A DNA stretch of 64,000 bases from Pegea sp. RAD2-039 (GCA_034620365.1 JAQGEQ010000359.1:1-64000); one strand, 5' to 3'; numbered from the stretch's first letter, positions 1 through 12,999 are shown. The notes: generated from the sequence alone by a model not told the origin. Made by a program: numbers and translations.

Positions 1-111
1 ATATACAAGTTGCAACAGTTAGCACTTTTATAAAGTATAAAGTTTTGATATATTTACAATTGTTAGTAAATAACTACTGCAAGTAAATATATTGTGGAAG
101 ATTTCGCTTGT

Positions 112-1615
112 TTAACAAGTATTAAAATAGTCAAATTCTCCAGGATAAACTTCGATGTATAACTTATATAGCTTCCTCCATAATTGCTGATCTCGCTTCC
201 AAATATTTTGTACATATGTTTGATCTAAAATCATTAATACACTTTTAGTAAACAACTGGTAAAAAGTAAAAAATATTTCAAAAAATAATACTCATCAATT
301 ACCAATGTAATCGTGGTCGATGCAATGACAGATTTGACATCCACTGTAGGAGATGTAACAACATTTTTCTGATGATTCACAACTGATGCCATCATCATTA
401 TCACATTTAGGAAGTTTAAAATCGCTATCTTCAGGGCTAAAAATTTTGTTATATAAAATAAAAAAGTTAAAATTTTGAAAATAAGTTGTAAATTTACATT
501 TTGTCTGCAAATTCTTTTAAAAATACTTCCATCATATTAACTCTCCAACTAGAATAATCACAAGACCATGCTCGGCGACGTCCACATTTAGATGAATCAT
601 CATAAAATCTTGAACAATTGAAGTCAACTGTTCTATCTTTACTAAGAGGTGGACATTCTTAAAAACAGATTAGAATGAATTTAACTTGTCTTTAAACAAT
701 TAGATTGAATGTAATACTTGAAGATGGTGAAGTATAAGTTGTTGTTTCAGCTGTTGTTTCAAGCTCAGTTGTTGGTGGCTGAGTTGTTGGTAGCTGAGTT
801 GTTGGTAGCTGAGTTGTTGGTGGCTCAGTTGTTGGTGGCTGAGTTATTGGTAGCTGAGTTGTTGGTAGCTGAGTTGTTGGTGGCTGAATTATTGAAATAT
901 TATTACAAAGATCTTCATAACAGATGCTTTGCGAGCAAATTTCTAAGATTTCTCTTTCACAAAAGGACGGATCGCTAAAATAATTGTCATCTATCGCGAC
1001 ACAGGATGCCATATAAATTGTAGATGTTGCTGCAATTGAGATTAAAAATTTACTTTTGATCAGCAAACTTTTACTCACTAAACTAAGTTCTAGAAATGAA
1101 TAGTAAGTTTTTAAAACGCTTTTTTAAAAGTTATCAAATAGTAAAATTAGAATTGAAATTAAACTTTGTTTATCTTAAAATTTTTGGATTGTATATTCTT
1201 TGTTCTTACTATCAAGGTATTTAAATGTTGTTAAGTAGCAAGATGTGGATTCAGGACAGTCAGCTTCATCGTTTGTAATTATATTTACTTTTTCTCTATT
1301 TTCTGTTCCTTCAGCAGCATACTCTACACATTTGATTCCATCTAAATTAAAGAATATTTAGTTTGAAGTCGTTATTAAATATTCAGAATGTGTATCAATA
1401 AGTATTTAAAAGACTTCTATTATCAGTATTATTATACTATTTGTGAGAATATATGTTAGTAAGAGTTTCTCTTTTCAAGCATACTACTTTGCGTTTATTT
1501 TAAAGAAGAAACAAATTTTCAAATATTATTAATAATAAATTATTCGAATATTTTCACCTGCAGTATTCACAGCATAAATCAAAACTGTAACCAAAGCTAA
1601 TACAATAGACTTCAT
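112..1615 (-). CDS. Secreted Ly6-domain / Pro-Thr mucin-like / Cys-rich protein, copy A
   Basis: Six exons, read on the minus strand: 1615-1558, 1341-1210, 1089-718, 657-498, 436-303, 224-112. All junctions are GT-AG and phases match throughout (969 nt, 322 aa). Residues 1-19 are a signal peptide (MKSIVLAL...AVNTA). Next comes an eight-Cys domain ending CYEDLCNN, the C-x4-C-N signature of Ly6/uPAR three-finger folds. It is followed by a short stalk of PTTQLPTTQ-type repeats, then a C-terminal region with about 12 Cys (CPPLSKDRTVDFNC, EKCCYIS, CQICHCID) that I cannot assign; ShK-like folding is only a guess. The last residue is Cys and there is no clear GPI or membrane segment, so a secreted mucin-like product is inferred. 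The gene looks intact. A TATA box lies about 160 bp upstream, and a splice acceptor lies 12 nt before the ATG. Confidence 0.85.
757..895 (-). repeat. 15-bp Pro/Thr-coding minisatellite in Ly6 copy A
   Basis: Tandem 15-bp units coding PTTQL, PTTQP or PTTEP inside exon 3. The unit number differs between the three gene copies and accounts for nearly all of the length difference between the proteins. Confidence 0.85.
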
Positions 1616-1770
1616 TTCTATTAAATCCTGCAAAATCTTTTAAATGTTTAAGTTGAAGTCTTTCAAAATAAAGTTTAAAATCAAGTCCCACCAATAAGAC
1701 TATCTAAAATCGAAAGAAATTGAACTACTTTTAGCTACTTTCTTTTTACAACAATGATTAGACTATGCTT

Positions 1771-1780
1771 ACTTTATATA
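1771..1780 (-). promoter_or_regulatory. TATA box of Ly6 copy A
   Basis: TATATAAAGT on the minus strand, about 160 bp before the ATG. It is conserved in copy B (43,873-43,882) and changed to TATTAAAAGT in copy C, so core promoter strength may differ between paralogues. No obvious 5' splice donor lies between the expected start site and the acceptor before the ATG. Confidence 0.5.
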
Positions 1781-1789
1781 GTGAAAATA

Positions 1790-3640
1790 AATTTTTTCTT
1801 TTTTTATTATTCTGCTTTGTAATAGTTAAAAAAAGATTTTTTTAATAAAGGTAAAATAGAACAAAAATTAGAATTTCTTTTGTTAGATCTTATTTCATGT
1901 ATGATCATAAAAACGTTTTTAATGGTTATGATCAATCTTACAAAGACTATTAAATACTCCTGGAAGTTTCATGCTTCAAATATTTTAAGTAAGTAAATAT
2001 TCCATTCTACACTTTTTTGCTTTCCCAATAAACACAATTTCTTTATAGTTATCTTAAATATAAGAAAGTGTTGAATTTTTATTGTTAAAATATTATTCTA
2101 AATTCTACAAACGAAATTCTATATTTGAATTTTGCTTTTATCAAGTATGTAAAGAATATATTAAATTCTGTATCTTAGTCTGGGAAGAAATGATACTTTA
2201 ATCATTATGAAAAGGATGAGGAACAAAAACTTCGATTGCAACCAGAAATTCGCGATGAATAACAATGATGCAAAATTTCACTATTTATTCAAAAATGTTG
2301 ATTATTTTTTAATAATTATTCAATCAATTAATTTTAATTACCTTTTTATATGTTGATACCAAAAGTTGATACTTTATAAAAAAAGAAGTTTAGACGAGTA
2401 GCATTGCTTGTAAGCTTTCTAACATCAATCAATAAGTAACCTTAGAAGTCTGATATCTCTGTACTAAATTGAACTATTTTAACAATCGATTTTGTGCACG
2501 AATGATTCCTATTCATCTGTGAAAGTTTAACAAATGCTATTAATATCAAACTTCGGATAAAAAACATTAAAAAGAGTTTATAAAATCTGTTTAAAATTAG
2601 AATTATAATGATATTTAACATAAAGGAAAAAATTTCAGTTTAGAAATGGCAATGTTGGCAATATTATAACAGTTCAACTTCTGCTTGAACAACGCGAGTG
2701 ATTCTGACATAAAACTATATATAATTAATAAAGAATATATTAAATTGTGTATTTTAGTCTGGAAGGAAATGAGATTTTAATCCTTATAAAACAATGAAGA
2801 ACAGAAACTTCGATTGTAACCAAAAATGTTCATATTAACGATTAATTTTGTGCTTGAATAATTCCTGTTCATCTGTGAACAAGGAATCATTGATAATCAA
2901 TCATCAAATTTCAAATAAAAAATGTTAAACGAATTTATAAAATGTGTTTTAAAATTATTCGACTTTTATTAAATATAACATAAATTTCGGGAAAATACTT
3001 TTACTAAATTAAAAGTCGATGTTCAGTTCATACAAGTTATTAAAGGTTTATGAAATAAAACCTACCAGAGACAAGTTTTTACTTTGATTCAATTTAAGAA
3101 TATTAATATTTCTATGATATATAAGTTTATATAATTAGTATAACTATAATAGGTAATTTATTTTCGGTTAAAAACTTCAAAAGTTAAGGAAATAAACTTT
3201 TGAAATTATTAACTATTTTGTTCTGCAATTTTTTCAAATAAAGACATTGAAAACTTGCTGAAAAATAAATTCTTGCCGTTAAATGAACCAATAATAATGA
3301 AATAATGAATCAATTATATAAAAATCCAAGTTTTTATTTTTAAGATAATTACTTAAAGGAAAGTTTCTGATATTTTAGATACAACAAATTTCCTTAAAGT
3401 GCTCTAAAGTTAATTAATTAATTTGTTTTGTTCAATACAATTATAAAATATGTGATAAATCTATTAAATGATTATCTTTACATGTTTTGCTGCTGTGGCT
3501 TCACTAGTTCTTATTCTAAATTGAATAAAATGTTTTTATAATATAAATTATAACGAAGAAAATTGATTAATAAGTTACTAAATTTGAGACAAATTTAGGT
3601 TATTTTTAAAAACTTTTATCATCGTTGTCAATGGTTTTGT
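1790..3640. other. AT-rich upstream region with old internal duplication
   Basis: No gene seen. A segment around 2,153-2,560 recurs in diverged form at about 2,735-2,945 (both carry a TTCGATTG...ACC core and a TCATCTGTGAA box). The same pair is present in the right arm (42,780-43,500) and in the direct duplicate (48,700-49,450), so it predates all these duplications. Confidence 0.6.
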
Positions 3641-3649
3641 CTTCCACAA

Positions 3650-3977
3650 TTTCTTTAAAATCTTAAATTTCAATACTCCATGTTTCAGTTAGTTCTTCTT
3701 TCTCGTCTTTTCTTTCTACTTTTTCATCTTCTTCGCATGATTTCTTTATTTCAAACAACTGTTAATTGACTTCTGCGTCTACCTTAATTTGTTTTGTAAT
3801 GGAATTTTCTACCATTTTAAAGCTTCTTCAAATTTCTTTTAAATTCATTTATTCTTTAACTTTATTTTTAGCAACGAAACTATTTTGGTGCCTATCATAC
3901 TTCAATCCTTTAATAATGTAATCACTAACCTCTATGTTGTCATATATGACAATAAAAGCACGGGCAATACAAACCAT
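3650..3977 (-). pseudogene. Decayed K/E-rich reading frame, left copy
   Basis: Reverse complement of 41,690-42,030. The frame opens MVCIARAFIVIYDNIEVSDY and, after interruptions, continues with a charged Lys/Glu-rich tail (EEDEKVERKDEKEELTETW). It contains several stops, while the right-arm copy is open for 71 codons. A possible intron donor (GAG|GTTAGTG) follows the first 16 codons. I do not recognise the family. It is probably an exon relic of an unknown gene carried along in the duplications. Confidence 0.35.
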
Positions 3978-3984
3978 TCTAAGA

Positions 3985-5585
3985 GTAACAAAATTTGAAA
4001 GCATAAAATTCTTTTAGCGAACTAAAACTTTCATTATATCCAAAAGTGTTTATTAGTATCAGTAAATTTTTATGTATTTAGAAAATGTTGTTTATTCCTG
4101 GTTTTAATCTATCTTAGCTTCTATAAAGTTAAGGTACTAGAGTTACATTCTAAAAAGGTTGCTTTAAACTATTTATGAGGTTTTTTCGTATAAATTTAAT
4201 TTTTTAATTTAATTACACTTGATGAATTTCATAATTTTTAATTCAATCAAAAGTAACTATAAGCAGTTAATAATAAACCAGTAATTAAAACTAATCTTAC
4301 ATCAAAATATTTCCAAAGATAAAAACGCCCATTTTAGTTTGAGTTTTATTAAACTTCAATTTACATAATTTTGAAAATCATAACCAAGTTAAATTTTGTT
4401 GAATTTTTCTCGTCGTTTAGTTATTAACAAATATTATACAATTTGTTTTGAAAGCTTTATTGAAATAAAATTCGTCAAATAAAATTTATTTTGTTTTAAA
4501 TAGTATTCTTAATCAGAAAACGTTTGTAATAGTTAAAATATTAATAAAATTATTGAAAATATTTTTGGAATAATTATTTAATAATCTATTTTGAAATAAT
4601 TTTTAGTAATTTAACATTTAAGTTTTCAAAATAAGTTATTAACTTAATCATTGTGCCTTATATACTGAATTTTAAAAATGTTTAAACTAAGTTTGATTAA
4701 TTAAAATAATTTATTCTTATTTATTAAATATTTTGTTGCTTATTTAACTTGTTATATAATTAAATGTTTTAAATAAATATCAAAAATTTTCTTAATTTTC
4801 CTTTTTTTCTACTTTTTAGTTTTTGTTATTTTGTAGAAACAGTTTTCTTTCATTTACAGGTTTATTGAGAAATTTGTTTATTATTATTTGTATATAAACT
4901 TTTTAACAACAACTTTAATCAAAAATTACTTTAAAATAGTTTATCACTTCAATAAATTGATTTTTGGAAATTATTTATGTCTAGTGAGTTATATTTTAAA
5001 TTGTTTTTGTGATTTTATCTCTATTTATTTGTTCTATACTTAACAATTGTGTATATTTAAGACTAATTTTAAAAATATGAGTTTTTTTGTAGTTTATACA
5101 AAACAAATTTTTTTAAATGTATTATTGTATCAATGTATGATTGATAATTTGATCATTTTTAATTTAATTTATATTTTTACTTAAAATTTTTACATTTCAA
5201 ATATTAAAAGTAATTGTATAAACATTTATGTTTATTAATTTTTACTTTTTCTTTATTAAAATCTATACTTTTAACTTTAAAATATAGAATGATATAAGAT
5301 TATATTTTGATAATAATTGTCTACAAAAAGTTTGCAAATTAATTTGTTTATTTTCATTGGACCAATTTTGTTTTATTTATTATTTAGTTTTATCATTTCA
5401 TGGCTTTAAAACTGATAGATCAAAGCCTTGTTTATATTCCAAATTTATTTGCTTATAACCATTCATAAAAAACTAAAAACTATTATTTAAGTTTTATTTC
5501 TACATTAACCATTTTAATAATTTATTTTTTAGTGTATATATGTTTGGGGCATTTAGATAAATTGAAGACAAAAAGAAAGTTAGTG
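3985..5585. other. AT-rich intergenic DNA
   Basis: No reading frame, RNA gene or repeat recognised in either orientation. It is matched by the right arm at about 40,090-41,680. Confidence 0.6.
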
Positions 5586-5589
5586 GATT

Positions 5590-6997
5590 AAGTCACAAAT
5601 TATTGCTGATGATGTTGATATAGTTTGTTACTATGCAACCAAACATTCATGGAGAGAAAAGTAATTATCTGTTTATATCAGTTTAAAAGACTTTATGTAA
5701 AACTTAACATCATAATTACAGAGATCATTATTTTTAATTTTATAGACTATTTATATGTATAAAAAATAGTTATTTTGTTAATACTCTTGTAAATATTTGT
5801 TAAATGTATATCCATGCCTCTGCAGTGTTCCTATTTTTTACCTTATTGATGTTAAACTATGGTACTTGTTACCTTTCATTATAGTCATATGGTTCTGTGA
5901 TTACCTTAAAAACTAATTTGTTTTGTTATCTGCAGCCATGTGTTAATGTAATGTAAATAAATAAATTTCAGATTTTAAAATTTATTTTGTTTTTAGATAT
6001 AAAAGGTTATTTGCAGTTGGAACAAAATCTGTTACTACATATAACCCAAGCTCATAAGAAATAACTAACCAAGTAACTTCAGTTTTCTGATATTTATTTG
6101 TTTATTTGATTTATATAAACATATTTACATAACTTTTTAAATATAGTATCGATGTATAAATACAACTATAAAAGAAGTTTTATAAAAATTCTTTTTAATT
6201 CGATTAATTCATTTTAAAATGTTGGAATGTATGACTTTTTAAATGTAGTTTTAGTTGAATTTTCACATTGTAATTTAGATTTATTGTAATAATATTTAGT
6301 TAATGCATTTAAACAAATAAAAATTAAGTAAATGAATAGATCAACCTTCGTTAACATATTGTTTAATTTAGATTTATTTTAATGACTTTTTAAATTTCAT
6401 TTTTTTAGTGGTCCTATAATGACTTTGCTGGCATCTTATCTGATAGTAAACCAAAAAATAATAAGTTTATAATATCCTTGCGTAAAACTGAAGAAGAACG
6501 AAACCATGAGATTTTCATGTGAATACAGGGAGAATGTGAGCACTGAGACACTAGTAAGTACATTTTCATTCTAAATTCATCTTAAATGTACAAATGTGGA
6601 ACCTAAAAATAGTATTTTTTGCTGACAGCGATTTTGTAAACACAGCTTTTCGAAATCTTTTGAAGCAATTGAACTAGCTCACAATTGAATTTAATAATTA
6701 ACTTCTAAACCTACAGCTTTTGCTTTATCATCATAAAATTTCAACTCATCGTTTTTATTACAGAGGCATTGTAAAACCACTTCAGATTCTTATCATAAAA
6801 TTAAAAGATTTAATTCACAATAGTATCACAGTTGTGAAAATCATGTCCCGATTGTTCTAGAGGTATTTAGTATCAGTTTTGATTAGATAAAGATATTTCT
6901 GTTGTAGGTTGCAGCCGCATCTATTCGCCAAATACACCCATCATCAAATAAAGTCTTGTCTACTTATGATTATATGGATATACAGCTTTTTTCTGAG
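5590..6997 (+). pseudogene. DNAJC13/RME-8 N-terminal fragment (left arm), pseudogene
   Basis: Five exon-like blocks with GT-AG borders match the N-terminus of RME-8, the endosomal J-protein: 5,590-5,660 (CYYATKHSWREK), 5,997-6,072 (YKRLFAVGTKSVTTYNPSS), 6,409-6,553 (WSYNDFAGIL), 6,764-6,862 (KRFNS...VPIVLE) and 6,908-6,997 (SNKVLSTYDYMDIQLFSE). The family reads KHSWRGKYKR...TTYNP...EVTNQW...NRVL.SYDY in the same order. The copy is broken: the start codon is AAG where the right arm has ATG, there is a stop in block 2 (shared with the right arm), a stop in block 4 and a frame slip in block 3. The remaining ~2,000 residues, including the J domain, are absent: the 113-bp array begins at the next splice acceptor. 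Confidence 0.85.
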
Positions 6998-7075
6998 GTG
7001 AGAACATATTTCGATTTGATTAAAACTATCTCAACTTGATAACATTTGTATTTATAATTCAACAGAGTATTTTAG

Positions 7076-10000
7076 TGGTTGAAGGTGCTGAAGACTCATT
7101 TGCTTCTAGCACCTTGACTTGTAATACTCCTCGGCCACCAACACCAAGTCAATAATAAATTGTCTTAGAAACAAATCTTGTGTTTGGTGGTTGAAGGTGC
7201 TGAAGACTCATTTGCTTCTAGCACCTTGACTTGTAAAAACTCCTTAACCAACAACATCAAGTCAATAATAACTTCTCTTATAAACAAATCTTGTGCTTGA
7301 TGGTTGAAGGTGCTGAAGACTCACTTGCTTCTTGCACCTTGATTTGTAAAAACTCCTCCACTACCAACACCAAGTCAATAATAACTTGTCTTACAAGCAA
7401 TTCTTGTGTTTGGTGGTTGAAGGTGCTGAAGACTCACCTGCTTCTAGCACCTTGACTAATAAAAACTCCTCGGCCACCAACACCAAGTCAATAATAACTT
7501 GTCTTAGAAACAAATCTTGTGTTTGGTGGTTGAAGGTGCTGAAGACTCACCTGCTACTAGCACCTTGACTTATAAAAACTCCTCGACCACCACCACCAAG
7601 TCAATAATAACTTGTCTTAGAAACAAATCTTGTGTTTGGTGGTTGAAGGTGCTGAAGACTCACCTGCTACTAGCACCTTGACTTATAAAAACTCCTCGAC
7701 CACCACCACCAAGTCAATAATAACTTGTCTTACAAACAATTCTTGTGTTTGGTGGTTGAAGGTGCTGAAGCTTCACCTGCTTCTAGCACCTTGACTAATA
7801 AAAACTCCTCGGCCACCAACACCAAGTCAATAATAACTTGTCTTACAAACAAATCTTGTGTTTGGTGGTTGTAGGTGCTGAAGACTCGCCTGCTTCTAGC
7901 ACCTTGACTTATAAAAACTCCTCGGCCGCTAACACCAAGTCAATAATATCTTCTCTTACAAACAAATCTTGTGCTTGATGGTTGAAGGTGCTGAAAACTC
8001 ACTTGCTTCTAGCACCTTGACTTGTAAAAACTCCTCGGCCACCAACACCAAGTCAATAATAACTTCTCTTACAAACAAATCTTGTGCTTGATGGTTGAAG
8101 GTGCTGAAGACTCACCTGCTTCTAGCACCTTGACTAATAAAAACTCCTCGGCCACCAACACCAAGTCAATAATAACTTGTCTTACAAACAAATCTTGTGT
8201 TTGGTGGTTGTAGGTGCTGAAGACTCGCCTGCTTCTAGCACCTTGACTTATAAAAACTCCTCGGCCGCTAACACCAAGTCAATAATAACTTCTCTTACAA
8301 ACAAATCTTGTGCTTGATGGTTGAAGGTGCTGAAGACTCACCTGCTACTAGCACCTTGACTAATAAAAACTGCTCGGCCACCAACACCAAGTCAATAATA
8401 ACTTGTCTTACAAACAAATCTTGTGTTTGGTGGTTGAAGGTGCTGAAGACTCACCTGCGTCTAGCACCTTGACTTATAAAAACTCCTCGACCACCACCAC
8501 CAAGTCAATAATAACTTGTCTTACAAACAAATCTTGTGTTTGGTGGTTGAAGGTGCTGAAGACTCGCCTGCTTCTAGCACCTTGACTTATAAAAACTCCT
8601 CGGCCGCTAACACCAAGTCAATAATAACTTCTCTTACAAACAAATCTTGTGCTTGATGGTTGAAGGTGCTGAAGACTCACTTGCTTCTTGCACCTTGGTT
8701 TGTAAAAACTCCTCCACTACCAACACCAAGTCAATAATAACTTGTCTTACAAGCAATTCTTGTGTTTGGTGGTTGAAGGTGCTGAAGACTCACCTGCTTC
8801 TAGCACCTTGACTAATAAAAACTCCTCGGCCACCAACACCAAGTCAATAATAACTTGTCTTAGAAACAAATCTTGTGTTTGGTGGTTGAAGGTGCTGAAG
8901 ACTCACCTGCTACTAGCACCTTGACTTATAAAAACTCCTCGACCACCACCACCAAGTCAATAATAACTTGTCTTACAACCAATTCTTGTGTTTGGTGGTT
9001 GAAGGTGCTGAAGACTCACCTGCTTCTAGCACCTTGACTAATAAAAACTCCTCGGCCACCAACACCAAGTCAATAATAACTTCTCTTACAAACAAATCTT
9101 GTGCTTGATGGTTGAAGGTGCTGAAAACTCACTTGCTTCTAGCACCTTGACTTGTAAAAACTCCTCGGCCACCAACACCAAGTCAATAATAACTTGTCTT
9201 ACAAACAATATCTTGTGTTTGGTGGTTGAAGGTGCTGAAGACTCGCCTGCTTCTAGCACCTTGACTTATAAAAACTCCTCGGCCGCTAACACCAAGTCAA
9301 TAATAACTTCTCTTACAAACAAATCTTGTGCTTGATGGTTGAAGGTGCTGAAGACTCACCTGCTTCTAGCACCTTGACTAGTAAAAACTCCTCGGCCACC
9401 ACCACCAAGTCAATAATAACTTATCTTACAAGCAATTCTTGTGTTTGGTGGTTGAAGGTGCTGAAGACTCACCTGCTACTAGCACCTTGACTAATAAAAA
9501 CTCCTCGGTCACCAACACCAAGTCAATAATAACTTGTCTTACAAACAAATCTTGTGTTTGGTGGTTGAAGGTGCTGAAGACTCGCCTGCTTCTAGCACCT
9601 TGACTAATAAAAACTCCTCGGCCACCAACACCAAGTCAATAATAACTTCTCTTACAAACAAATCTTGTGCTTGGTGGTTGAAGGTGCTGAAGACTCACCT
9701 GCTTCTAGCACCTTGACTAGTAAAAACTCCTCGGCCACCAACACCAAGTCAATAATAACTTGTCTTACAAACAAATCTTGTGTTTGGTGGTTGAAGGTGC
9801 TGAAGACTCACCTGCTACTAGCACCTTGACTTATAAAAACTCCTCGACCACCACCACCAAGTCAATAATAACTTGTCTTACAAACAAATCTTGTGTTTGG
9901 TGGTTGAAGGTGCTGAAGACTCGCCTGCTTCTAGCACCTTGACTTATAAAAACTCCTCGGCTACCAACACCAAGTCAATAATAAATTGTCTTACAAACAA

Positions 10001-12060
10001 ATCTTGTGCTTGATGGTTGAAGGTGCTGAAGACTCACCTGCTTCTAGCACCTTGACTAGTAAAAACTCCTCGGCCACCACCACCAAGTCAATAATAACTT
10101 ATCTTACAAGCAATTCTTGTGTTTGGTGGTTGAAGGTGCTGAAGACTCACCTGCTACTAGCACCTTGACTTGTAAAAACTCCTCGGCCACCAACACCAAG
10201 TCAATAATAACTTGTCTTACAAACAAATCTTGTGTTTGGTGGTTGAAGGTGCTGAAGACTCGCCTGCTTCTAGCACCTTGACTTATAAAAACTCCTCGGC
10301 CGCTAACACCAAGTCAATAATAACTTCTCTTACAAACAAATCTTGTGCTTGATGGTTGAAGGTGCTGAAGACTCGCCTGCTTCTAGCACCTTGACTAATA
10401 AAAACTCCTCGGCCACCAACACCAAGTCAATAATAACTTCTCTTACAAACAAATCTTGTGCTTGGTGGTTGAAGGTGCTGAAGACTCACCTGCTTCTAGC
10501 ACCTTGACTAGTAAAAACTCCTCGGCCACCAACACCAAGTCAATAATAACTTGTCTTACAAACAAATCTTGTGTTTGGTGGTTGAAGGTGCTGAAGACTC
10601 GCCTGCTTCTAGCACCTTGACTTATAAAAACTCCTCGGCCGCTAACACCAAGTCAATAATAACTTCTCTTACAAACAAATCTTGTGCTTGATGGTTGAAG
10701 GTGCTGAAGACTCACTTGCTTCTTGCACCTTGATTTGTAAAAACTCCTCCACTACCAACACCAAGTCAATAATAACTTGTCTTACAAGCAATTCTTGTGT
10801 TTGGTGGTTGAAGGTGCTGAAGACTCACCTGCTTCTAGCACCTTGACTAATAAAAACTCCTCGGCCACCAACACCAAGTCAATAATAACTTGTCTTAGAA
10901 ACAAATCTTGTGTTTGGTGGTTGAAGGTGCTGAAGACTCACCTGCTACTAGCACCTTGACTTATAAAAACTCCTCGACCACCACCACCAAGTCAATAATA
11001 ACTTGTCTTACAAGCAATTCTTGTGTTTGGTGGTTGAAGGTGCTGAAGACTCACCTGCTTCTAGCACCTTGACTAATAAAAACTCCTCGGCCACCAACAC
11101 CAAGTCAATAATAACTTCTCTTACAAACAAATCTTGTGCTTGATGGTTGAAGGTGCTGAAAACTCACTTGCTTCTAGCACCTTGACTTGTAAAAACTCCT
11201 CGGCCACCAACACCAAGTCAATAATAACTTGTCTTACAAACAAATCTTGTGTTTGGTGGTTGAAGGTGCTGAAGACTCGCCTGCTTCTAGCACCTTGACT
11301 TATAAAAACTCCTCGGCCGCTAACACCAAGTCAATAATAACTTCTCTTACAAACAAATCTTGTGCTTGATGGTTGAAGGTGCTGAAGACTCACCTGCTTC
11401 TAGCACCTTGACTAGTAAAAACTCCTCGGCCACCACCACCAAGTCAATAATAACTTATCTTACAAGCAATTCTTGTGTTTGGTGGTTGAAGGTGCTGAAG
11501 ACTCACCTGCTACTAGCACCTTGACTAATAAAAACTCCTCGGTCACCAACACCAAGTCAATAATAACTTGTCTTACAAACAAATCTTGTGTTTGGTGGTT
11601 GAAGGTGCTGAAGATCTCGCCTGCTTCTAGCACCTTGACTAATAAAAACTCCTCGGCCACCAACACCAAGTCAATAATAACTTCTCTTACAAACAAATCT
11701 TGTGCTTGGTGGTTGAAGGTGCTGAAGACTCACCTGCTTCTAGCACCTTGACTAGTAAAAACTCCTCGGCCACCAACACCAAGTCAATAATAACTTGTCT
11801 TACAAACAAATCTTGTGTTTGGTGGTTGAAGGTGCTGAAGACTCACCTGCTACTAGCACCTTGACTTATAAAAACTCCTCGACCACCACCACCAAGTCAA
11901 TAATAACTTGTCTTACAAACAAATCTTGTGTTTGGTGGTTGAAGGTGCTGAAGACTCGCCTGCTTCTAGCACCTTGACTTATAAAAACTCCTCGGCTACC
12001 AACACCAAGTCAATAATAAATTGTCTTACAAACAAATCTTGTGTTTGGTGGTTGAAGGTG
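7076..12060. repeat. 113-bp minisatellite array, about 44 units
   Basis: A tandem unit of 113 bp (same-frame repeats spaced 226 bp apart; 7,386 to 8,742 is exactly 12 units). Each unit can fold into a hairpin: AAGGTGCTGAAG pairs with CTTC-T-AGCACCTT around a loop of about 9 nt. There is higher-order structure: about 8,640-10,020 recurs 2,035 bp later at about 10,676-12,055 (18 units plus 1 bp). The right arm has only about five units. The short frames inside (VVEGAEDSPASSTLT...) are by-products of a unit lacking stops in one frame; I do not call them genes. Confidence 0.97.
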
Positions 12061-12129
12061 CTTTTTGTGTTTATGCTGTTCAAAGTTGATTTTTGTAAAT
12101 TGAAGTAAAATAAATCTTTTTGTGTATAG

Positions 12130-12996
12130 AGAACGCAGGGAGCGAGAAGTTGCCCTGAATCAGTTGAAAGCTCTCGCTGAAGAGAAAAAAGCTCAAGCTG
12201 AAAGAGTCGAACGCAGGGTTAGAAATTTACTACTTTTCTGTTTCTATTCATAAAATATTTTCTAGCTTCAAAGAGCACAAGCTCAGGAACAAGAGACGCT
12301 TGGAGATCCATCTAAACATCAAATGACTGAAGAAGATAAAGAGAAGAAGATTTCGTCTTATGAAGAAGCGTTTTTGTGCATTAAGGAAGCGACTGGAGTC
12401 TCAGGGATTCAGGTTTTACTTCATGAGAGTTGATTTAAAACTCACAGATTTTATTTTAGGAGGTTGTAACGAGATTCCGTTCTCAAGGAGAGACACAAAA
12501 GCATCTTGAAGAGCTAAAAAAGGAAAATATTACGCATGTGTCCTTAATCTTTTATCTTCTTCTGAAGAGAAGTTATTGAAACTTCTAGAAGATCTTGACG
12601 GCAGTGAACTACCTTCAATTCTACGTCAAATAGGAGATAATGAGGTTCGAATTTAACTTTTGAAAAACTTTTATTTTCAAACTTTTTTTCAATTTCAAAG
12701 TTTGATTGAAACAAAACTTCCTTCTTAAAACACCAGAATTGTTTTACCAACAACAACTAAAATTGATACATTCGAAGGTTTGCAGAACAAACTCCCCAAC
12801 AAATTAATAATAGTTGAATATCCTCAGATGAGGAAGATAGTGATGATGACACAGCAGCTCCTACAAAAGCTGATCTAAAGCGAAGAGCGCAGCAATTAAT
12901 TGAAGCCAAAATAAAAAAGGCCGAAATCGTCCACGAAGAAAGAAATGATTTATCTTTTTGTCTAATATATTTTCGCGCATTTATCTTAACAACTTA
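12130..12996 (+). pseudogene. ODAD3/CCDC151 C-terminal fragment (left arm)
   Basis: Exons at 12,130-12,217 (ERREREVALNQLKALAEE), 12,266-12,412 (SSYEEAFLCIKEATGVSG) and 12,460-12,644 (EVVTRFRSQGETQKHLEELK) match the conserved coiled-coil end of ODAD3/CCDC151, which docks outer dynein arms on ciliary doublets. An acidic tail follows at about 12,820-12,996 (SSDEEDSDDD, then KRRAQQLIEAKIKKAEIVHE). After HLEELKKEN the frame shifts by one before SSSEEKLLKLLEDL, and a stop precedes the acidic tail. The shift is shared with the right arm, so it predates the palindrome. All upstream exons are missing. The first exon is entered in a different phase from the RME-8 fragment upstream, so the two are not one fused gene. 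Confidence 0.8.
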
Positions 12997-12999
12997 ATT

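Noticed and set aside
1440-1495. Diverged SINE 3' piece in intron 1 of the Ly6 genes
   Set aside because: TGAGAATATATGTTAGTAAG resembles part of the SINE body, but the match is short and imperfect and no A or B box or tail accompanies it.
7386-12108. Chain of 60-92-codon frames (VVEGAEDSPASSTLT...) as a repeated protein family
   Set aside because: They come from a 113-bp tandem unit, which is not a multiple of three, so frames run about two units and stop. The shorter right-arm array produces similar fragments. No splice sites or start context support translation.
5590-12996. A single RME-8/ODAD3 fusion gene
   Set aside because: The ODAD3 exon is entered in a phase that does not follow the RME-8 exon, both halves have stops or frame changes, and 5 kb of tandem repeat intervenes.
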